This document shows, piece after piece, positions 1-9,277 of a DNA stretch of 64,000 nt; position 1 is the stretch's first letter, and every line of letters begins with the position of its first letter. Origin of the DNA: an uncultured Clostridia bacterium. GTDB taxonomy: Bacteria > Bacillota > Clostridia > Christensenellales > Borkfalkiaceae. The position numbers and the translations under genes are program-made. Location: assembly GCA_904419075.1 (NCBI GenBank), contig CAJFQM010000008.1, forward strand, positions 62,001-126,000, given 5' to 3'. Below the pieces are notes generated by a model that made no database searches, was not told the DNA's origin, and saw only the letters and a list, made by a program, of their open reading frames with translations.

Positions 1-1387
1 TGGCACCGGCTGCACTCGGTTTCTCCGCTTCGGGCGCAGTGCAGTTGCAAATGGGCGTCTGCTGCGTCGCGGTTTCTTCCGTGACGGTGCTCGTCTCTTC
101 CTGAGCGGGAGTCTCGGCTTCCGCCGTTTCGAGCGTCGTTTCTTCCTGAGCGATGGAGCCTTCGTAACGAACGGCTTCCGCATATACACCGGTTTCGTTT
201 TCCGATTCGGTCGTTTTGCTCGTCTCTTCCGCCGTTTCCGAAACGGGAGCGGTTTCTTCGACTTTCGTCGTTTCTTCTGCCGCGGAAAGGGCAGCGGCTT
301 TCTTGGCCTTCTTACGAACACAGATGACCGCTATCGCGAGTATGATCTGCACGAGTGCGATCGCCGCAGCGATAAACGCGAACAAATACGCGTCTTCAAA
401 CGCCGTTACGGTAAACGCCACATAAATGAACAGTCCCGCAAGGAGAAGGTGGAGAATATAACGCACGAGGTCGAACGTATAACCTTTCTTGGTGGAAAGG
501 CGGATGGAGGAAACCGCAGCCGCAAGACCGAGGAAAACGCAGAGTGCGACGAGCGCGTATTTATAGAACTGACCTTCCGTCACGCCGGAAATGATGCTGT
601 CCTCCGCGGAACCCATCAATTCCTTGATGCCGTCCGCGCAGTTGATGATTCCGTATACGGTCACGCCGGCAAAACCGACCGTAAGGATAAACAGGAGAAG
701 CGTCATCCAAGCGCCCTTGCCCGTCTTGACAAAGGAAAGAATCAGATAGATGACAAAGCAGACGGCGGCAATCGCGATCATCGCGACGTCGAACGTTCTG
801 TCGAGAGAAGCGCTGTAAAGGGATACGGCCGTGATTGCGACGGCATATGCGCCGAACGCCCAGAAATAGACGAACAGGATCGCTCTCGTCATCGCGGGCG
901 CCGCTTTGCCCGAGCAGAGCGCGATAACCATAAATACAATCGCGAGAATCGCCGCTATGGGAAGGGCATACACCACGAGGCTCATCGCTTTGCCCAGCGC
1001 GCCGGTTCCGGCGAGCACGGGAATTCCTTTCAGCGTATACGAATCAAACCCGGACGTCGCCGCCCCGGAAATCGTTTTGGCTACTTCTGCATAAAACTCC
1101 GCAAGGCCGTCTTTCTTGAACAGCGCGAGAAATGCGTCGAGAATCGTCTCTTTGCCATAGAAAGCATAGCCCGCGGACGTGCTGACCAGCAGTTTCACGG
1201 GCAATAAGCACAGGCAGACGATCGGCGCGATCGTCAAAATCAGCGCGAGAATACGATAGCCGATATTCTTTTGCTTTTTGGGCGCGGCTTCGGCCGCTGC
1301 GGGAGCGGACGTTCCTTCGGCGAGCACTTCTTTCATGTCGTCGTTGGTCACGTTGAGCTCGGCATAATTGGTGCTGGTATTGCTCAT
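1..1387 (-). CDS. Multi-pass membrane protein with Thr/Glu-rich tail (3' end cut by window edge)
   Basis: From an ATG at 1387, preceded by an AGGAGA ribosome site (complement of 1393-1398), about 462 codons run to the window edge without a stop, so the C-terminus is missing. I see about eight hydrophobic segments, near residues 45-66, 136-158, 169-190, 200-220, 228-248, 277-293, 308-328 and 334-356. An Ala/Pro/Lys-rich N-terminal region of about 40 residues precedes them. From about residue 358 a Lys/Arg-rich stop-transfer stretch leads into a long hydrophilic tail dominated by Thr, Glu and Ala (repeated ETA and EET), with a Cys-Asn-Cys near the edge. I recognise no family or catalytic motif, so no function is assigned. 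It is transcribed alone, divergently from the PucR-type gene, from its own promoter. Confidence 0.8.
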   Translation of the reverse strand, partial: MSNTSTNYAELNVTNDDMKEVLAEGTSAPAAAEAAPKKQKNIGYRILALILTIAPIVCLCLLPVKLLVSTSAGYAFYGKETILDAFLALFKKDGLAEFYAEVAKTISGAATSGFDSYTLKGIPVLAGTGALGKAMSLVVYALPIAAILAIVFMVIALCSGKAAPAMTRAILFVYFWAFGAYAVAITAVSLYSASLDRTFDVAMIAIAAVCFVIYLILSFVKTGKGAWMTLLLFILTVGFAGVTVYGIINCADGIKELMGSAEDSIISGVTEGQFYKYALVALCVFLGLAAAVSSIRLSTKKGYTFDLVRYILHLLLAGLFIYVAFTVTAFEDAYLFAFIAAAIALVQIILAIAVICVRKKAKKAAALSAAEETTKVEETAPVSETAEETSKTTESENETGVYAEAVRYEGSIAQEETTLETAEAETPAQEETSTVTEETATQQTPICNCTAPEAEKPSAAGA

Positions 1388-1490
1388 AAAATATCTCCTG
1401 AAAGTTTATTTTTCGTTTTTTATGTTCTCTTTCCGTAACTTCCATAAAACGGAAAACAAAGTGGGAAACGATAACTTTTCAATTTACTTT

Positions 1491-1519
1491 ATTATATCAC
1501 TTTCTATCCGATATGTCAA
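1491..1519 (-). promoter_or_regulatory. Sigma-A promoter for the membrane protein
   Basis: On the minus strand TTGACA (1519-1514), a 17-nt spacer and TATAAT (1496-1491): a perfect consensus pair about 100 nt upstream of the ATG at 1387. Confidence 0.8.
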
Positions 1520-1618
1520 TACTAAAAAAATAATTTTTTTGTAAATTTTTCCGTTTCGTCTGTAATAAATTAAAAGTGCGCAAAATAAGGAAAGAATTTC
1601 CGTTTTCCGAAAAATTCC

Positions 1619-1647
1619 TTGAAATTTTTTCGCGTTTGGGATATAAT
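1619..1647 (+). promoter_or_regulatory. Sigma-A promoter for the PucR-type gene
   Basis: TTGAAA (1619-1624), 17-nt spacer, TATAAT (1642-1647), about 45 nt before the ATG at 1692. Confidence 0.75.
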
Positions 1648-1691
1648 AGAGCAAAGACATTTTTCCGCCTGTCGGCGGAAAGGAGAACGGC

Positions 1692-2708
1692 ATGACTGAG
1701 CTGGAAAAGATTTTCGGGGAAATTCAGGAGCGTTTGGGACTCGAAATTTCCTTTTACAGGGAAAATTCCCGCACGCACGGCGGACCCGTCTGCGATCATC
1801 CCTTCGACGGCGTTACCAATGACGGAAATTATACGTTTTTCCGCTTCCTTTATAAAAATATCGGATATATCGGCGCGCTCAAAGGCGCGGGGGAAACGGA
1901 AAATAATTACGCCGTCCTTTTGCCCCCTTATATCGAGAGCTTCTCCGACAAGGAGGCCGATCTCTCGAAAACGGAGTACCTTCGGCGCATTCTGCTCGGA
2001 GAATGCTCCTCCGCGGGCGTGTATAAATATATGACAAAATTTTCCGTCGGCAAAGCCGCTTGTTTCGCCCTCGCCATTCGCGTCCCCAAGTTTTTGGACG
2101 AGGTCGTTTCCCTCTCCGCTCAATACGGCGGAAACAGCCTCGATACCGTCGTCAAAACGGGCTCCGATGAATGCGTGCTCGTCAAATATCTCGGCGAGGA
2201 GGAAAGCGAATATTCCTCCCCCGCCGATTATGCGGATTTCCTCGCTCAGTCCTTGAAGGAAGAACTCGGCATCGACGTCGTCGTCGGCGTCGGCTCCGTC
2301 GTCAAGGGCTTGAAGGATATATCTCTCTCCTATTCGCAGGCGGCGGGCGCACTCCGATACGCGGGCGTGTTTTCCAGCAAGGGAAACGTTCATTCCTATA
2401 AGGAATATATGTTGGTAAAAATGTTGGAGGACGTTCCGGAAAGCAAACTCGCGGAATATCTGAGCGAACTCACCGACGAGGGCGCAGAGGAAATTTTCGA
2501 GGACGAGGAAATGGTCAACACCGCCGAGGAATTTCTCAGAAACAGTCTCAACGTCAGCGAAACTTCCCGAAATTTGTTCATGCACAGGAATACTCTTTTA
2601 TACAGATTGGATAAAATAGAAAAAGCGACCGGACTGAATATCCGACAGTTTCCCGACGCCGTTTCCTTCCGCGTCCTTACCGTATTATATAAACTGTTGG
2701 AACGGTGA
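1692..2708 (+). CDS. PucR/CdaR-type transcriptional regulator
   Basis: A 338-residue protein. The last ~60 residues form the C-terminal helix-turn-helix of the PucR/CdaR family: a segment starting FLRNSLNVSETSR, then the RNTLLYRLDKIEKATGLNIR recognition segment and a final VLTVLYKLLE helix. The centre (about 105-235) resembles the GGDEF-like middle domain of this family, and the N-terminal 100 residues look like a sensor region of unknown ligand. The ATG at 1692 follows GGAAAGGAGA at about 1678-1686. The family controls purine, sugar-diacid or amino-acid catabolism genes, but no such operon adjoins it, so the target is unknown. It lies just upstream of the S41 protease on the same strand and may be co-transcribed with it. 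Confidence 0.8.
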   Translation: MTELEKIFGEIQERLGLEISFYRENSRTHGGPVCDHPFDGVTNDGNYTFFRFLYKNIGYIGALKGAGETENNYAVLLPPYIESFSDKEADLSKTEYLRRILLGECSSAGVYKYMTKFSVGKAACFALAIRVPKFLDEVVSLSAQYGGNSLDTVVKTGSDECVLVKYLGEEESEYSSPADYADFLAQSLKEELGIDVVVGVGSVVKGLKDISLSYSQAAGALRYAGVFSSKGNVHSYKEYMLVKMLEDVPESKLAEYLSELTDEGAEEIFEDEEMVNTAEEFLRNSLNVSETSRNLFMHRNTLLYRLDKIEKATGLNIRQFPDAVSFRVLTVLYKLLER

Positions 2709-2859
2709 TGAAAAGACAGCGCATAAACGAAGCGCAAAAATGCAAATTTGTCGGAACCGCGGCGGCGGAAAGCGGATCGCAAAGCCGTTGCGGCAACGAG
2801 CAAATGAGAAAATGATCAAAACGATCAAAACGACGATGAACGAAAAGGAGCAAAGCATT

Positions 2860-4341
2860 ATGAACAACGACGAAAACAAGAACGACAAAAAAACAGAGGG
2901 CGACGGTTACGTCTTTGACTTCGGCACGGAGGACAAACCCGACGGACAGGCGGGGCGGAAAACGCGGATTCCGCCCGAGGTCTATGAACAAAGGGGAAAC
3001 ATTCCGGGGGAAGTCGGTCCCGAAAGAAACACAAAACGAAAAAAGACGAACGGCTGGAAAATAGCGGCATGCTGTATCGGCGCCCTCGCGATCGCGGGCG
3101 CGGGATTTTGCGGCGGCTATTATGCGTACAGGGGAAGTCTCGATTCCGAAATGCGCTCGTTGATTTGGGCGAAGGACAAAATTCAGAGCGATTATTACGA
3201 GGATATCTCCGACGATGAATTTTACGACGCGATCTTCGATGCCGTAAACGGATTGCTCGATCCTTATTCCGCTTATCTCACCGCGGACGAATATGCCGAA
3301 ATGCTCGACGAGGCAACGGGAATGTGGAGCGGACTCGGAGTGACTTTCTCTCCCTCCGTCTCCGAGGAAAATCAACCGCTCCTGATTATCCGCGTATCGG
3401 GAAATTCTCCCGCGGAAGCCGCCGGGATCCGCGCGGGAATGTGCGTCCTCGGATTCGGTCTCACGCAGGAGGAGGTGCGGGACGCAAATTCGTATGAGGA
3501 ACTTTCCGCATTCCTTTCCGAGAGAAAAACGGGGGAAAAATTCGTCCTCAAACTCAAAGACGGAGAGGAAATCCTTTTCAAAGAGGTCTCAAAAGAATCG
3601 TTTATCGAAAATTATGTCTTTTATCGCTCCGACGATTCCGCGTATATCTTCACGGGAGAAAATGCCGACATCCTCACCGAAAGTCAGAATTTTCTTCCTC
3701 TCGACGAGGAGACCGCCTATATCCGCCTTACGCAGTTCAACGGTCAGGCATACTACCAATTTGCTTCCGCCATGAATGTTTTCAAAAAAGAGGGCAAGCA
3801 AAATCTCATCCTCGATCTCCGCGCGAACGGCGGCGGTTATCTGAATATCCTCTGCAATATTGCGAGCTATTTCTGTAAAACTTCTACGGACAAAAATCCC
3901 TCCGTCGCCGTCGCCGATTATACCAAAAAGGGCAAAAAAGAAGTCTTTGAGGCCTCCGGAAATTATTACTACGACTATTTTTCCGACGACAGCCACATTT
4001 ACGTCCTCGCCGACAGCGGCACCGCATCCGCGTCCGAATGTCTCATCGGCTGCATGGTCGACTACGGCGCCGTTTCCTATTCCGACATCTTCCTCTCCGA
4101 AAGAAACGGAATCGCTAAAACATACGGCAAGGGCATTATGCAGACCACCGTCCCTTCCTCTATCTTCGGACGCCCCGATGCCATTAAACTCACCACCGCC
4201 CGCATCCTCTGGCCGTTATCCGGAAATTGCATCCACGACCGAGGCGTGCTCCCCGAGGACGGCGCTCACGTCGTTTCCGAAAATTATTCCGAGGATGCCG
4301 AAATCCTCGAAGCGTGGGGAATTATCTCCGCACAAAAATAA
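2860..4341 (+). CDS. S41-family C-terminal processing peptidase, membrane-anchored
   Basis: The frame is open from 2740, but the AAGGAG at 2845-2850 points to the ATG at 2860, giving 493 residues. A hydrophilic N-terminus (~65 residues) precedes one membrane segment (WKIAACCIGALAIAGAGFCG), so the protease domain should face outward. A PDZ-like region follows (LIIRVSGNSPAEAAGIRAGM). The catalytic serine lies in DSGTASASE and the lysine partner in YGKGIMQT, the usual Ser-Lys pair of CtpA/CtpB proteases. Substrates cannot be read from context. Such proteases act in sporulation signalling or envelope turnover in Bacillota, which is only a family-level suggestion here. Confidence 0.9.
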   Translation: MNNDENKNDKKTEGDGYVFDFGTEDKPDGQAGRKTRIPPEVYEQRGNIPGEVGPERNTKRKKTNGWKIAACCIGALAIAGAGFCGGYYAYRGSLDSEMRSLIWAKDKIQSDYYEDISDDEFYDAIFDAVNGLLDPYSAYLTADEYAEMLDEATGMWSGLGVTFSPSVSEENQPLLIIRVSGNSPAEAAGIRAGMCVLGFGLTQEEVRDANSYEELSAFLSERKTGEKFVLKLKDGEEILFKEVSKESFIENYVFYRSDDSAYIFTGENADILTESQNFLPLDEETAYIRLTQFNGQAYYQFASAMNVFKKEGKQNLILDLRANGGGYLNILCNIASYFCKTSTDKNPSVAVADYTKKGKKEVFEASGNYYYDYFSDDSHIYVLADSGTASASECLIGCMVDYGAVSYSDIFLSERNGIAKTYGKGIMQTTVPSSIFGRPDAIKLTTARILWPLSGNCIHDRGVLPEDGAHVVSENYSEDAEILEAWGIISAQK

Positions 4342-4356
4342 ATTTCCGAAAATCTC

Positions 4357-4394
4357 TCGGCGGCTTTTTCCCCATTCTGCGGTAAGGCCGCCGA
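4357..4394 (+). terminator. Hairpin after the S41 protease gene
   Basis: Arms TCGGCGGC (4357-4364) and GCCGCCGA (4387-4394) with a 22-nt loop, followed by AAAAATTTT. It is a plausible but weak terminator because the T-run is short and the loop long. Confidence 0.45.
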
Positions 4395-4413
4395 AAAATT
4401 TTGCTTAAAACGC

Positions 4414-4442
4414 TTGACAAGTAAAATTTTCAATGATATAAT
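4414..4442 (+). promoter_or_regulatory. Sigma-A promoter for the SPFH gene
   Basis: TTGACA (4414-4419), 17-nt spacer, TATAAT (4437-4442), perfect consensus, about 30 nt before the ATG at 4474. Confidence 0.85.
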
Positions 4443-4473
4443 TTTGATATCAAAATAATATTGTAGGGATTTT

Positions 4474-5484
4474 ATGGAAGAAATTATATTGAAAAACAAA
4501 AAGCACGGCATGGCGGCATTGATCGTCATTATCGCGATATACGTGCTGGCGATTGTCGGTATGATTTTTGGAGCGGCAATGATGGAGGGGGACGGAAATC
4601 CGGTTCTGTTTATCGTTTCGTTCGTCGTTGTCATGATCGGCTGGGTTCCCGCAATGGGACTCAAAATCCTCAAACCGCAGGAGGCTTTGGTTCTGACTTT
4701 GTTCGGAAAATATGTCGGAACGCTCAAAGGAGAGGGGTTCTATTTCGTCAATCCCTTCTGTTCGTCGGTCAATCCCGCGGCAAAGACGAAGCTCAATCAG
4801 AGCGGCGACGTCAACAACGGGGCGGGGGAGGCCGTAAAGGCAGCCGCAAACGCCGGCATTTCCACGAACAACAATAAGATTTCCCTGAAAATCATGACGC
4901 TCAACAACAATCGGCAGAAGATAAACGACTGTCTCGGCAATCCCGTGGAAATCGGAATCGCGGTCATGTGGAAGGTCGTGGATACCGCAAAGGCCGTATT
5001 CAATGTGGATAACTACAAGGAATACCTTTCCTTGCAGTGCGACAGCGCTTTGAGAAATATCGTCCGCATTTATCCTTACGACGTGGCTCCCAACGTCGAT
5101 ACGACGGGCGACGGAATCGCGGACGAGGGAAGCCTCAGAGGTTCCAGCGAGGTCGTCGCTTCGAGAATTAAGGACGAAATTCAAAAACGCGTCGAAGAGG
5201 CCGGAATCGAAGTCATCGAGGCCAGAATCACTTACCTCGCTTACGCGCCCGAAATCGCCGCCGTCATGTTACAGCGCCAGCAGGCTTCCGCTATCATCGA
5301 CGCGCGCAAAATGATCGTCGACGGCGCCGTGGGAATGGTGGAAATGGCTCTCGAACGGCTCAGCGAAAACAGCGTCGTCGAACTCGACGAAGAACGCAAA
5401 GCCGCTATGGTCTCCAATCTGCTCGTCGTGCTCTGCGGAAATCATGACGCTCAGCCCGTCGTAAATTCGGGAAGTTTATACTGA
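4474..5484 (+). CDS. SPFH/band-7 domain membrane protein
   Basis: A 336-residue protein with two N-terminal hydrophobic helices (residues ~12-36 and ~44-64), followed by an SPFH domain starting at [24 protein letters not shown]. The segment [22 protein letters not shown], the [13 protein letters not shown] helix and [38 protein letters not shown] match the family. These proteins scaffold membrane microdomains and often associate with proteases or transporters. It ends one base before the ribbon-helix-helix gene, so the two are probably co-translated. The pair is common in Clostridia, but its joint role is not known to me. Confidence 0.85.
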   Translation: MEEIILKNKKHGMAALIVIIAIYVLAIVGMIFGAAMMEGDGNPVLFIVSFVVVMIGWVPAMGLKILKPQEALVLTLFGKYVGTLKGEGFYFVNPFCSSVNPAAKTKLNQSGDVNNGAGEAVKAAANAGISTNNNKISLKIMTLNNNRQKINDCLGNPVEIGIAVMWKVVDTAKAVFNVDNYKEYLSLQCDSALRNIVRIYPYDVAPNVDTTGDGIADEGSLRGSSEVVASRIKDEIQKRVEEAGIEVIEARITYLAYAPEIAAVMLQRQQASAIIDARKMIVDGAVGMVEMALERLSENSVVELDEERKAAMVSNLLVVLCGNHDAQPVVNSGSLY

Positions 5485-5485
5485 G

Positions 5486-5686
5486 ATGAACGACAATCAG
5501 AAAAAACAGGTACCGCTTCGGCTCTCTCCGAAATTATACGACGCCATCGCCGCTTGGGCGGAGGACGACTTCCGTTCCGTGAACGGGCAAATCGAATACC
5601 TCCTTTCCGAGTGCGTTCGGCAGCGGAAAAAGAACGGAAAATATGTCTCCGACGAAATCGACGTTCCGCCCGAATTGGATATTTGA
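5486..5686 (+). CDS. Small Arc-like ribbon-helix-helix protein
   Basis: A 66-residue protein. The strand [38 protein letters not shown] has the Arc/MetJ pattern: a beta strand with alternating residues, then two helices, with a Ser-Val-Asn-Gly turn. It starts one base after the SPFH stop codon; the end of the SPFH gene supplies no strong ribosome site, which suggests translational coupling. DNA binding is inferred from fold resemblance only. It could instead be a small adaptor for its SPFH partner. Confidence 0.7.
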   Translation: MNDNQKKQVPLRLSPKLYDAIAAWAEDDFRSVNGQIEYLLSECVRQRKKNGKYVSDEIDVPPELDI

Positions 5687-5771
5687 ATAAAAATCGCGGT
5701 ATTTCGGCATAAAGGCTTGCGGCTGACTAAAAACATTTTCAATCGACAACAGCAAATTTTTTATCGGCATA

Positions 5772-5800
5772 TTGACAGATTTTCCTCGGTATGATATAAT
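5772..5800 (+). promoter_or_regulatory. Sigma-A promoter for the LRR lipoprotein
   Basis: TTGACA (5772-5777), 17-nt spacer, TATAAT (5795-5800), perfect consensus, about 40 nt before the ATG at 5841, which has an AAAGGAG site. Confidence 0.85.
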
Positions 5801-5840
5801 ATCCCCGTTGCAGAATATATAAAGCAACAAAGGAGAAATT

Positions 5841-7217
5841 ATGAAAAAATCGGGGAAAATCTTTTTTTTGTCCGTTTGCTGTGCGGCTGTCGCCGCGGCC
5901 GGATTGGCGTTGACCGCGTGCGGCGATAAGGGCGACGCGACGGCGGGACTGAAACCTACGGAGGGACTCAGATATATTCCCGCTCCGGACGGAGAAGAGG
6001 GGTACTGGGTATCGGGAATGGGGACCGCGGAGGTTTCCGAATTGGTGATTCCTTCGACTTACCTCGACGAGCCGGTTACGGGAATCAAAGCAAGTGCTTT
6101 TCGCGGAAACGAAGATTTGATGAGCGTGGCTATTCCTTCAAGTGTAAAGACGATCGGGGAAATGGCTTTCTACGAATGCGGATTATTGAAGGCAGAGTTT
6201 TCCGAGGGACTGGAAGAAATCGGGGAAAGAGCCTTCAGCAGTTGTGATATGAGCGAAATAGATTTGCCGGAAAGTCTGAAAACGATAGGGGAATTTGCGT
6301 TTGCTTATTGCGATTCCCTGAAAGAGATAACAATTCCCGCAGGAGTGGTTTCCATAGGGGAAGGAAGTTTGCATTGCGAAGCATTGGAAACCATTACCGT
6401 GGCGGAAGGAAACGAGAGCTATTATATCGAGGGCGGCTGTCTGATAGAACGGGAGACAAAAACTCTGCTTCACGGCGGGGAGAAAACCGCGATTCCCGAC
6501 GGGGTCGTTACATTGGGAGAACTAACTTTTTCGGGCAGCCTTGCAGAGAGTATTTCGTTGCCGGATTCAGTTATGACTATAGGAGATCTTGCCTTTTGGT
6601 CCTGTGAGAATCTGACTTCCGTAAGGTTATCTCCGGCGTTAAAGACAATAGGGGAAAGCGCTTTTTCCTCTTGTTCCTCTTTGGAGAATATAACTATTCC
6701 CGATTCCGTGGAAACAATCGGCACGTTCGCTTTTTCCTCTTGTTCCTCTTTGAAGAATATAACCATTCCCGATTCCGTGGAAACAATTGAACGCCATGCT
6801 TTTTGGCTGTGTACGAATTTGAAAAACGTACAGCTTGGGAAAAACATGAAAATAATCGGTGAAAGTGTTTTTGAGGATTGTTCTTCTTTGGAAACTATAA
6901 TCATTCCCGATTCCGTGGAAACAATTGAACGCTATGCTTTTCGGCAGTGTACGAGCTTGAAAAAGTTACAGCTCGGGAAAAGCGTCAAAAAGATCGGCTA
7001 TGAGGCTTTCAGAAATTGCGCATTGAAAAAGGTGGTTATTCCGAAAAGTGTGGAAGAAATAGACAATCGGGCGTTTTACAGTAATGGTGACAATACCGTT
7101 TATCTGTTTGCAGAAGTCGAAGAAGGTGAGGCTGCATGGGAGCTTCCCTATAATGTTACCGTATATTGGGCGGGAGAATGGGAGTACAGAAACGGAGAAC
7201 CCTATCCCCTCGAATAA
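5841..7217 (+). CDS. BspA-like leucine-rich-repeat lipoprotein
   Basis: A 458-residue protein with a signal peptide (KKSGKIFFLSVCCAAVAAAG) and lipobox LTAC, so Cys27 should be lipidated and anchored in the cell membrane. The body is a series of ~23-residue LRR_5/BspA repeats of the form IPDSVETIGxxAFxxCxSLKN, broken once near residues 183-212 by a non-repeat insert typical of such proteins. Repeats at 6655-6980 are nearly identical at DNA level, so they expanded recently. It is a surface protein likely used in adhesion or protein binding; the ligand is unknown. It is a single gene with its own promoter. Confidence 0.9.
   Translation: MKKSGKIFFLSVCCAAVAAAGLALTACGDKGDATAGLKPTEGLRYIPAPDGEEGYWVSGMGTAEVSELVIPSTYLDEPVTGIKASAFRGNEDLMSVAIPSSVKTIGEMAFYECGLLKAEFSEGLEEIGERAFSSCDMSEIDLPESLKTIGEFAFAYCDSLKEITIPAGVVSIGEGSLHCEALETITVAEGNESYYIEGGCLIERETKTLLHGGEKTAIPDGVVTLGELTFSGSLAESISLPDSVMTIGDLAFWSCENLTSVRLSPALKTIGESAFSSCSSLENITIPDSVETIGTFAFSSCSSLKNITIPDSVETIERHAFWLCTNLKNVQLGKNMKIIGESVFEDCSSLETIIIPDSVETIERYAFRQCTSLKKLQLGKSVKKIGYEAFRNCALKKVVIPKSVEEIDNRAFYSNGDNTVYLFAEVEEGEAAWELPYNVTVYWAGEWEYRNGEPYPLE
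6655..6990 (+). repeat. Near-identical tandem DNA repeats inside the LRR gene
   Basis: Two 69-bp units starting at about 6660 and 6729 share TTTTTCCTCTTGTTCCTCTT and the CCCGATTCCGTGGAAACAAT block. A ~138-bp double unit starting near 6756 is repeated near 6894. The similarity exceeds what protein-level selection needs, which suggests recent slippage or recombination. Confidence 0.75.
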
Positions 7218-7313
7218 TTCTTGAAACGGCTTCCCGACAGTACTCGGCATAAAAAATCAGGATTTTGTATTTTTTTTGTTCTATAATGGAAACACACGGA
7301 GACAAAAGAAAAT

Positions 7314-8183
7314 ATGGATTGGGTTACCGGAATACAAAACGCTATCGATTATGTCGAGGAACATCTGACGGAAGAAATAGATTACGACCTTGTCGCCGAA
7401 CAAGCCGCTTGTTCAAATTTCTATTTCCAAAGAATTTTCAGTATTCTGTGCGGAATGACGCTCGGAGAATATATTCGGGGCAGAAGGCTCACTCTTGCCG
7501 GCAATGAGCTGAAAACTTCGGCGGATAAGGTAATAGATATCGCTTTGAAATACGGGTACGAGAGTCCCGAAAGTTTTACGAGGGCTTTTTCCAAATTTCA
7601 CGGCGTTACGCCTTCCGATGCGAGAAAGGGCGGTTTCAAACTCAAATCATTTTCTCGGCTTTCCGTGAAAATTTCATTGAACGGAGGAATTTTAATGGAC
7701 TACAAGATTGTCGAGAAAGAGGCCTTCGACGTTGTCGAAAAGGTCGAAACACACACCGTCGAAACTTCTGAAAATTCGAAAAGTATTCCGGAGTTTTGGA
7801 CGAGGGCGCACAGCGACGGAACGATAGAAAAGCTCTTGGACATCGCTTGCGACAAAACGTATATTTTTGGAATCTGCTATGGGAATTTACCCGAAAACGC
7901 AAAGACGTTTGACTACTCGATTGCGGCAAAATGCGATAAGACTGCCGTGCCGCCCAAAGGGTTCAGAAAAAATACCGTCCCCGCAAGAACCTGGGCGGTA
8001 TTCGAGTGCAAGGGAAAAATGCCCGAAGCGATACAAACGATGTGGCACAAAATTGTTTCGGAATTTTTTCCCGCGTCCGGTTATCGGCCGACTTACGAAA
8101 TGGATATAGAAGCCTATACAAAAGGAAATATGGAAAGTCCCGATTATCGCAGCGAAATTTGGGTACCCGTAAATAAAAAATAA
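7314..8183 (+). CDS. AraC-family regulator with GyrI-like effector-binding domain
   Basis: A 289-residue protein. Residues ~1-105 carry the two helix-turn-helix units of AraC/XylS (LVAEQAACSNFYFQRIFSILCGMTLGEYIRGRRLTLA and VIDIALKYGYESPESFTRAFSKFHGVTPSDAR). Residues ~125-289 are a GyrI-like/SOUL effector-binding domain, with the typical YKIVEKEAFDVV start and RTWAVFECKGKMPEAIQTMW core. This architecture is that of Rob/BltR-type regulators that sense small hydrophobic compounds. A TATAAT at 7282-7287 lies upstream without a convincing -35. No transporter adjoins it. Confidence 0.88.
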   Translation: MDWVTGIQNAIDYVEEHLTEEIDYDLVAEQAACSNFYFQRIFSILCGMTLGEYIRGRRLTLAGNELKTSADKVIDIALKYGYESPESFTRAFSKFHGVTPSDARKGGFKLKSFSRLSVKISLNGGILMDYKIVEKEAFDVVEKVETHTVETSENSKSIPEFWTRAHSDGTIEKLLDIACDKTYIFGICYGNLPENAKTFDYSIAAKCDKTAVPPKGFRKNTVPARTWAVFECKGKMPEAIQTMWHKIVSEFFPASGYRPTYEMDIEAYTKGNMESPDYRSEIWVPVNKK

Positions 8184-8199
8184 TTTTGTAACGAAAAAA

Positions 8200-8240
8200 G
8201 CCGCCGAAGGACTTATATAAGCCCTTCGGCGGTCTTTTTC
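8200..8240 (+). terminator. Terminator after the AraC-type gene
   Basis: Stem CCGCCGAAGG (8201-8210) with CCTTCGGCGG (8223-8232), followed by TCTTTTTC. The A-run before the stem makes it usable from both strands, which suits the convergent nitroreductase gene. Confidence 0.85.
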
Positions 8241-8329
8241 GGCAAAAACAACGGATTAAAAACCGCGTGTCAAGCCTCATTTAAGATCAGCTTATATAGG
8301 TTTTGTTCTTTTGGCAAAAATTAATGTTT

Positions 8330-8860
8330 TCAGCCGATAAACGTCAGGGTCTCGCTCAAAGGGCGGCGGTCTTTCGGGCGGGTTTCATAACCTTCCGAAG
8401 CATAGCCGAGCGCCACTACATAGGGAATATTTACGGCGTCGGTTATACCTGCCAGCTCTTTCAATCCCGGACGGTTCTGCCAGCCCAGAATACAGGTGTC
8501 CAGCCCCGCGGCTTTCGCGGCGAGAATCAGGTGTGCCGTAAATTCGCCCGTATCCGACGGCGCGTAATAGGAGAGCGTCGGCCTTTCTCGGGAAGCGGCG
8601 GGGTTTTCCGCTATGATCAGAAATGCGGGAGCATCTCCGACAAAGGGGGCCTTTCCGCTTCCGATCAGGAAATCCGCAAGGGGCTTGCGTTTTTCCCCCG
8701 TTACGGCATAGACCTTCCAAGGCTGTAAATCACATGCGGAAGGCGCCAAAGCCGCGAGAGAACAGATTTCTTCGATTTGCTCCTTTGAAACGGGACGGGA
8801 GGAAAAGCTGCGACAGCTCTGGCGGGTGAGAAATAATTCTTTTAATGTCTGAATATCCAT
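8330..8860 (-). CDS. Nitroreductase-family FMN oxidoreductase
   Basis: A 176-residue protein. The N-terminal RQSCRSFSSRPVSKEQIEEICSLAALAPSACDLQPWKVYAV is the FMN-phosphate/nicotinamide signature of small nitroreductases. DTGEFTAHLILAAKAAGLDTCILGWQ and the C-terminal PYVVALGYASE complete the fold. It would reduce quinones, nitro compounds or similar acceptors with NAD(P)H as a cytosolic dimer. It ends right after the putative fold core, so it belongs to the short subfamily. An AAGGAG site (complement of 8871-8876) supports the ATG at 8860. Confidence 0.88.
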   Translation of the reverse strand: MDIQTLKELFLTRQSCRSFSSRPVSKEQIEEICSLAALAPSACDLQPWKVYAVTGEKRKPLADFLIGSGKAPFVGDAPAFLIIAENPAASRERPTLSYYAPSDTGEFTAHLILAAKAAGLDTCILGWQNRPGLKELAGITDAVNIPYVVALGYASEGYETRPKDRRPLSETLTFIG

Positions 8861-8960
8861 AATCAGATAACTCCTTATAATCTATTTCATGATATGCAAA
8901 ATATATGCAAAATTTTTAAGATGTGCAAATGCACGCATGTTGAAGTGCGTATATATACAT

Positions 8961-9277
8961 GGAAAACAAAAAAGAAAAAACGAAAGAAAGAGCAGGGGAA
9001 AGAACAGCGAGAAAAAGGGAGAGAAACGAAGGGCAAGGAAAAAGGGTGGGGGTAGAAAATAGTGGAAGAGATGAAGGACAAGAAGTAAAAGGGCGGAGGG
9101 GCGGAAAATGGCGGGAGAAATGAAGGGCAAAAGAAAAGGGGCGGAAGGTCGGGAAATGGCGGGAGAAATGAAGGGTAAGGAAAAAGGGTGGGGTAGAAAA
9201 TAGTGGAAGAGGTGAAGGACAAGAAGTAAAACGGACAGAGGGAAAACGACCGAAAAAAGAAAAGGACGAGAAAAAAA
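8961..9277 (+). repeat. Purine-rich imperfect repeats in an intergenic region
   Basis: The 450-nt gap between the nitroreductase and transketolase genes has a top strand that is almost all A and G. A 62-nt block at 9029-9090 recurs at 9171-9231 with about three differences. A shorter block (GGAAAATGGCGGGAGAAATG) occurs at about 9103 and, slightly changed, at 9152. No gene with ribosome site or codon structure is visible. The complementary strand stays open only because pyrimidine-rich DNA lacks stop codons. Confidence 0.7.

Noticed and set aside
6655-6990. CRISPR-like repeat array
   Set aside because: The repeats are in-frame LRR units without unique spacers of constant length.
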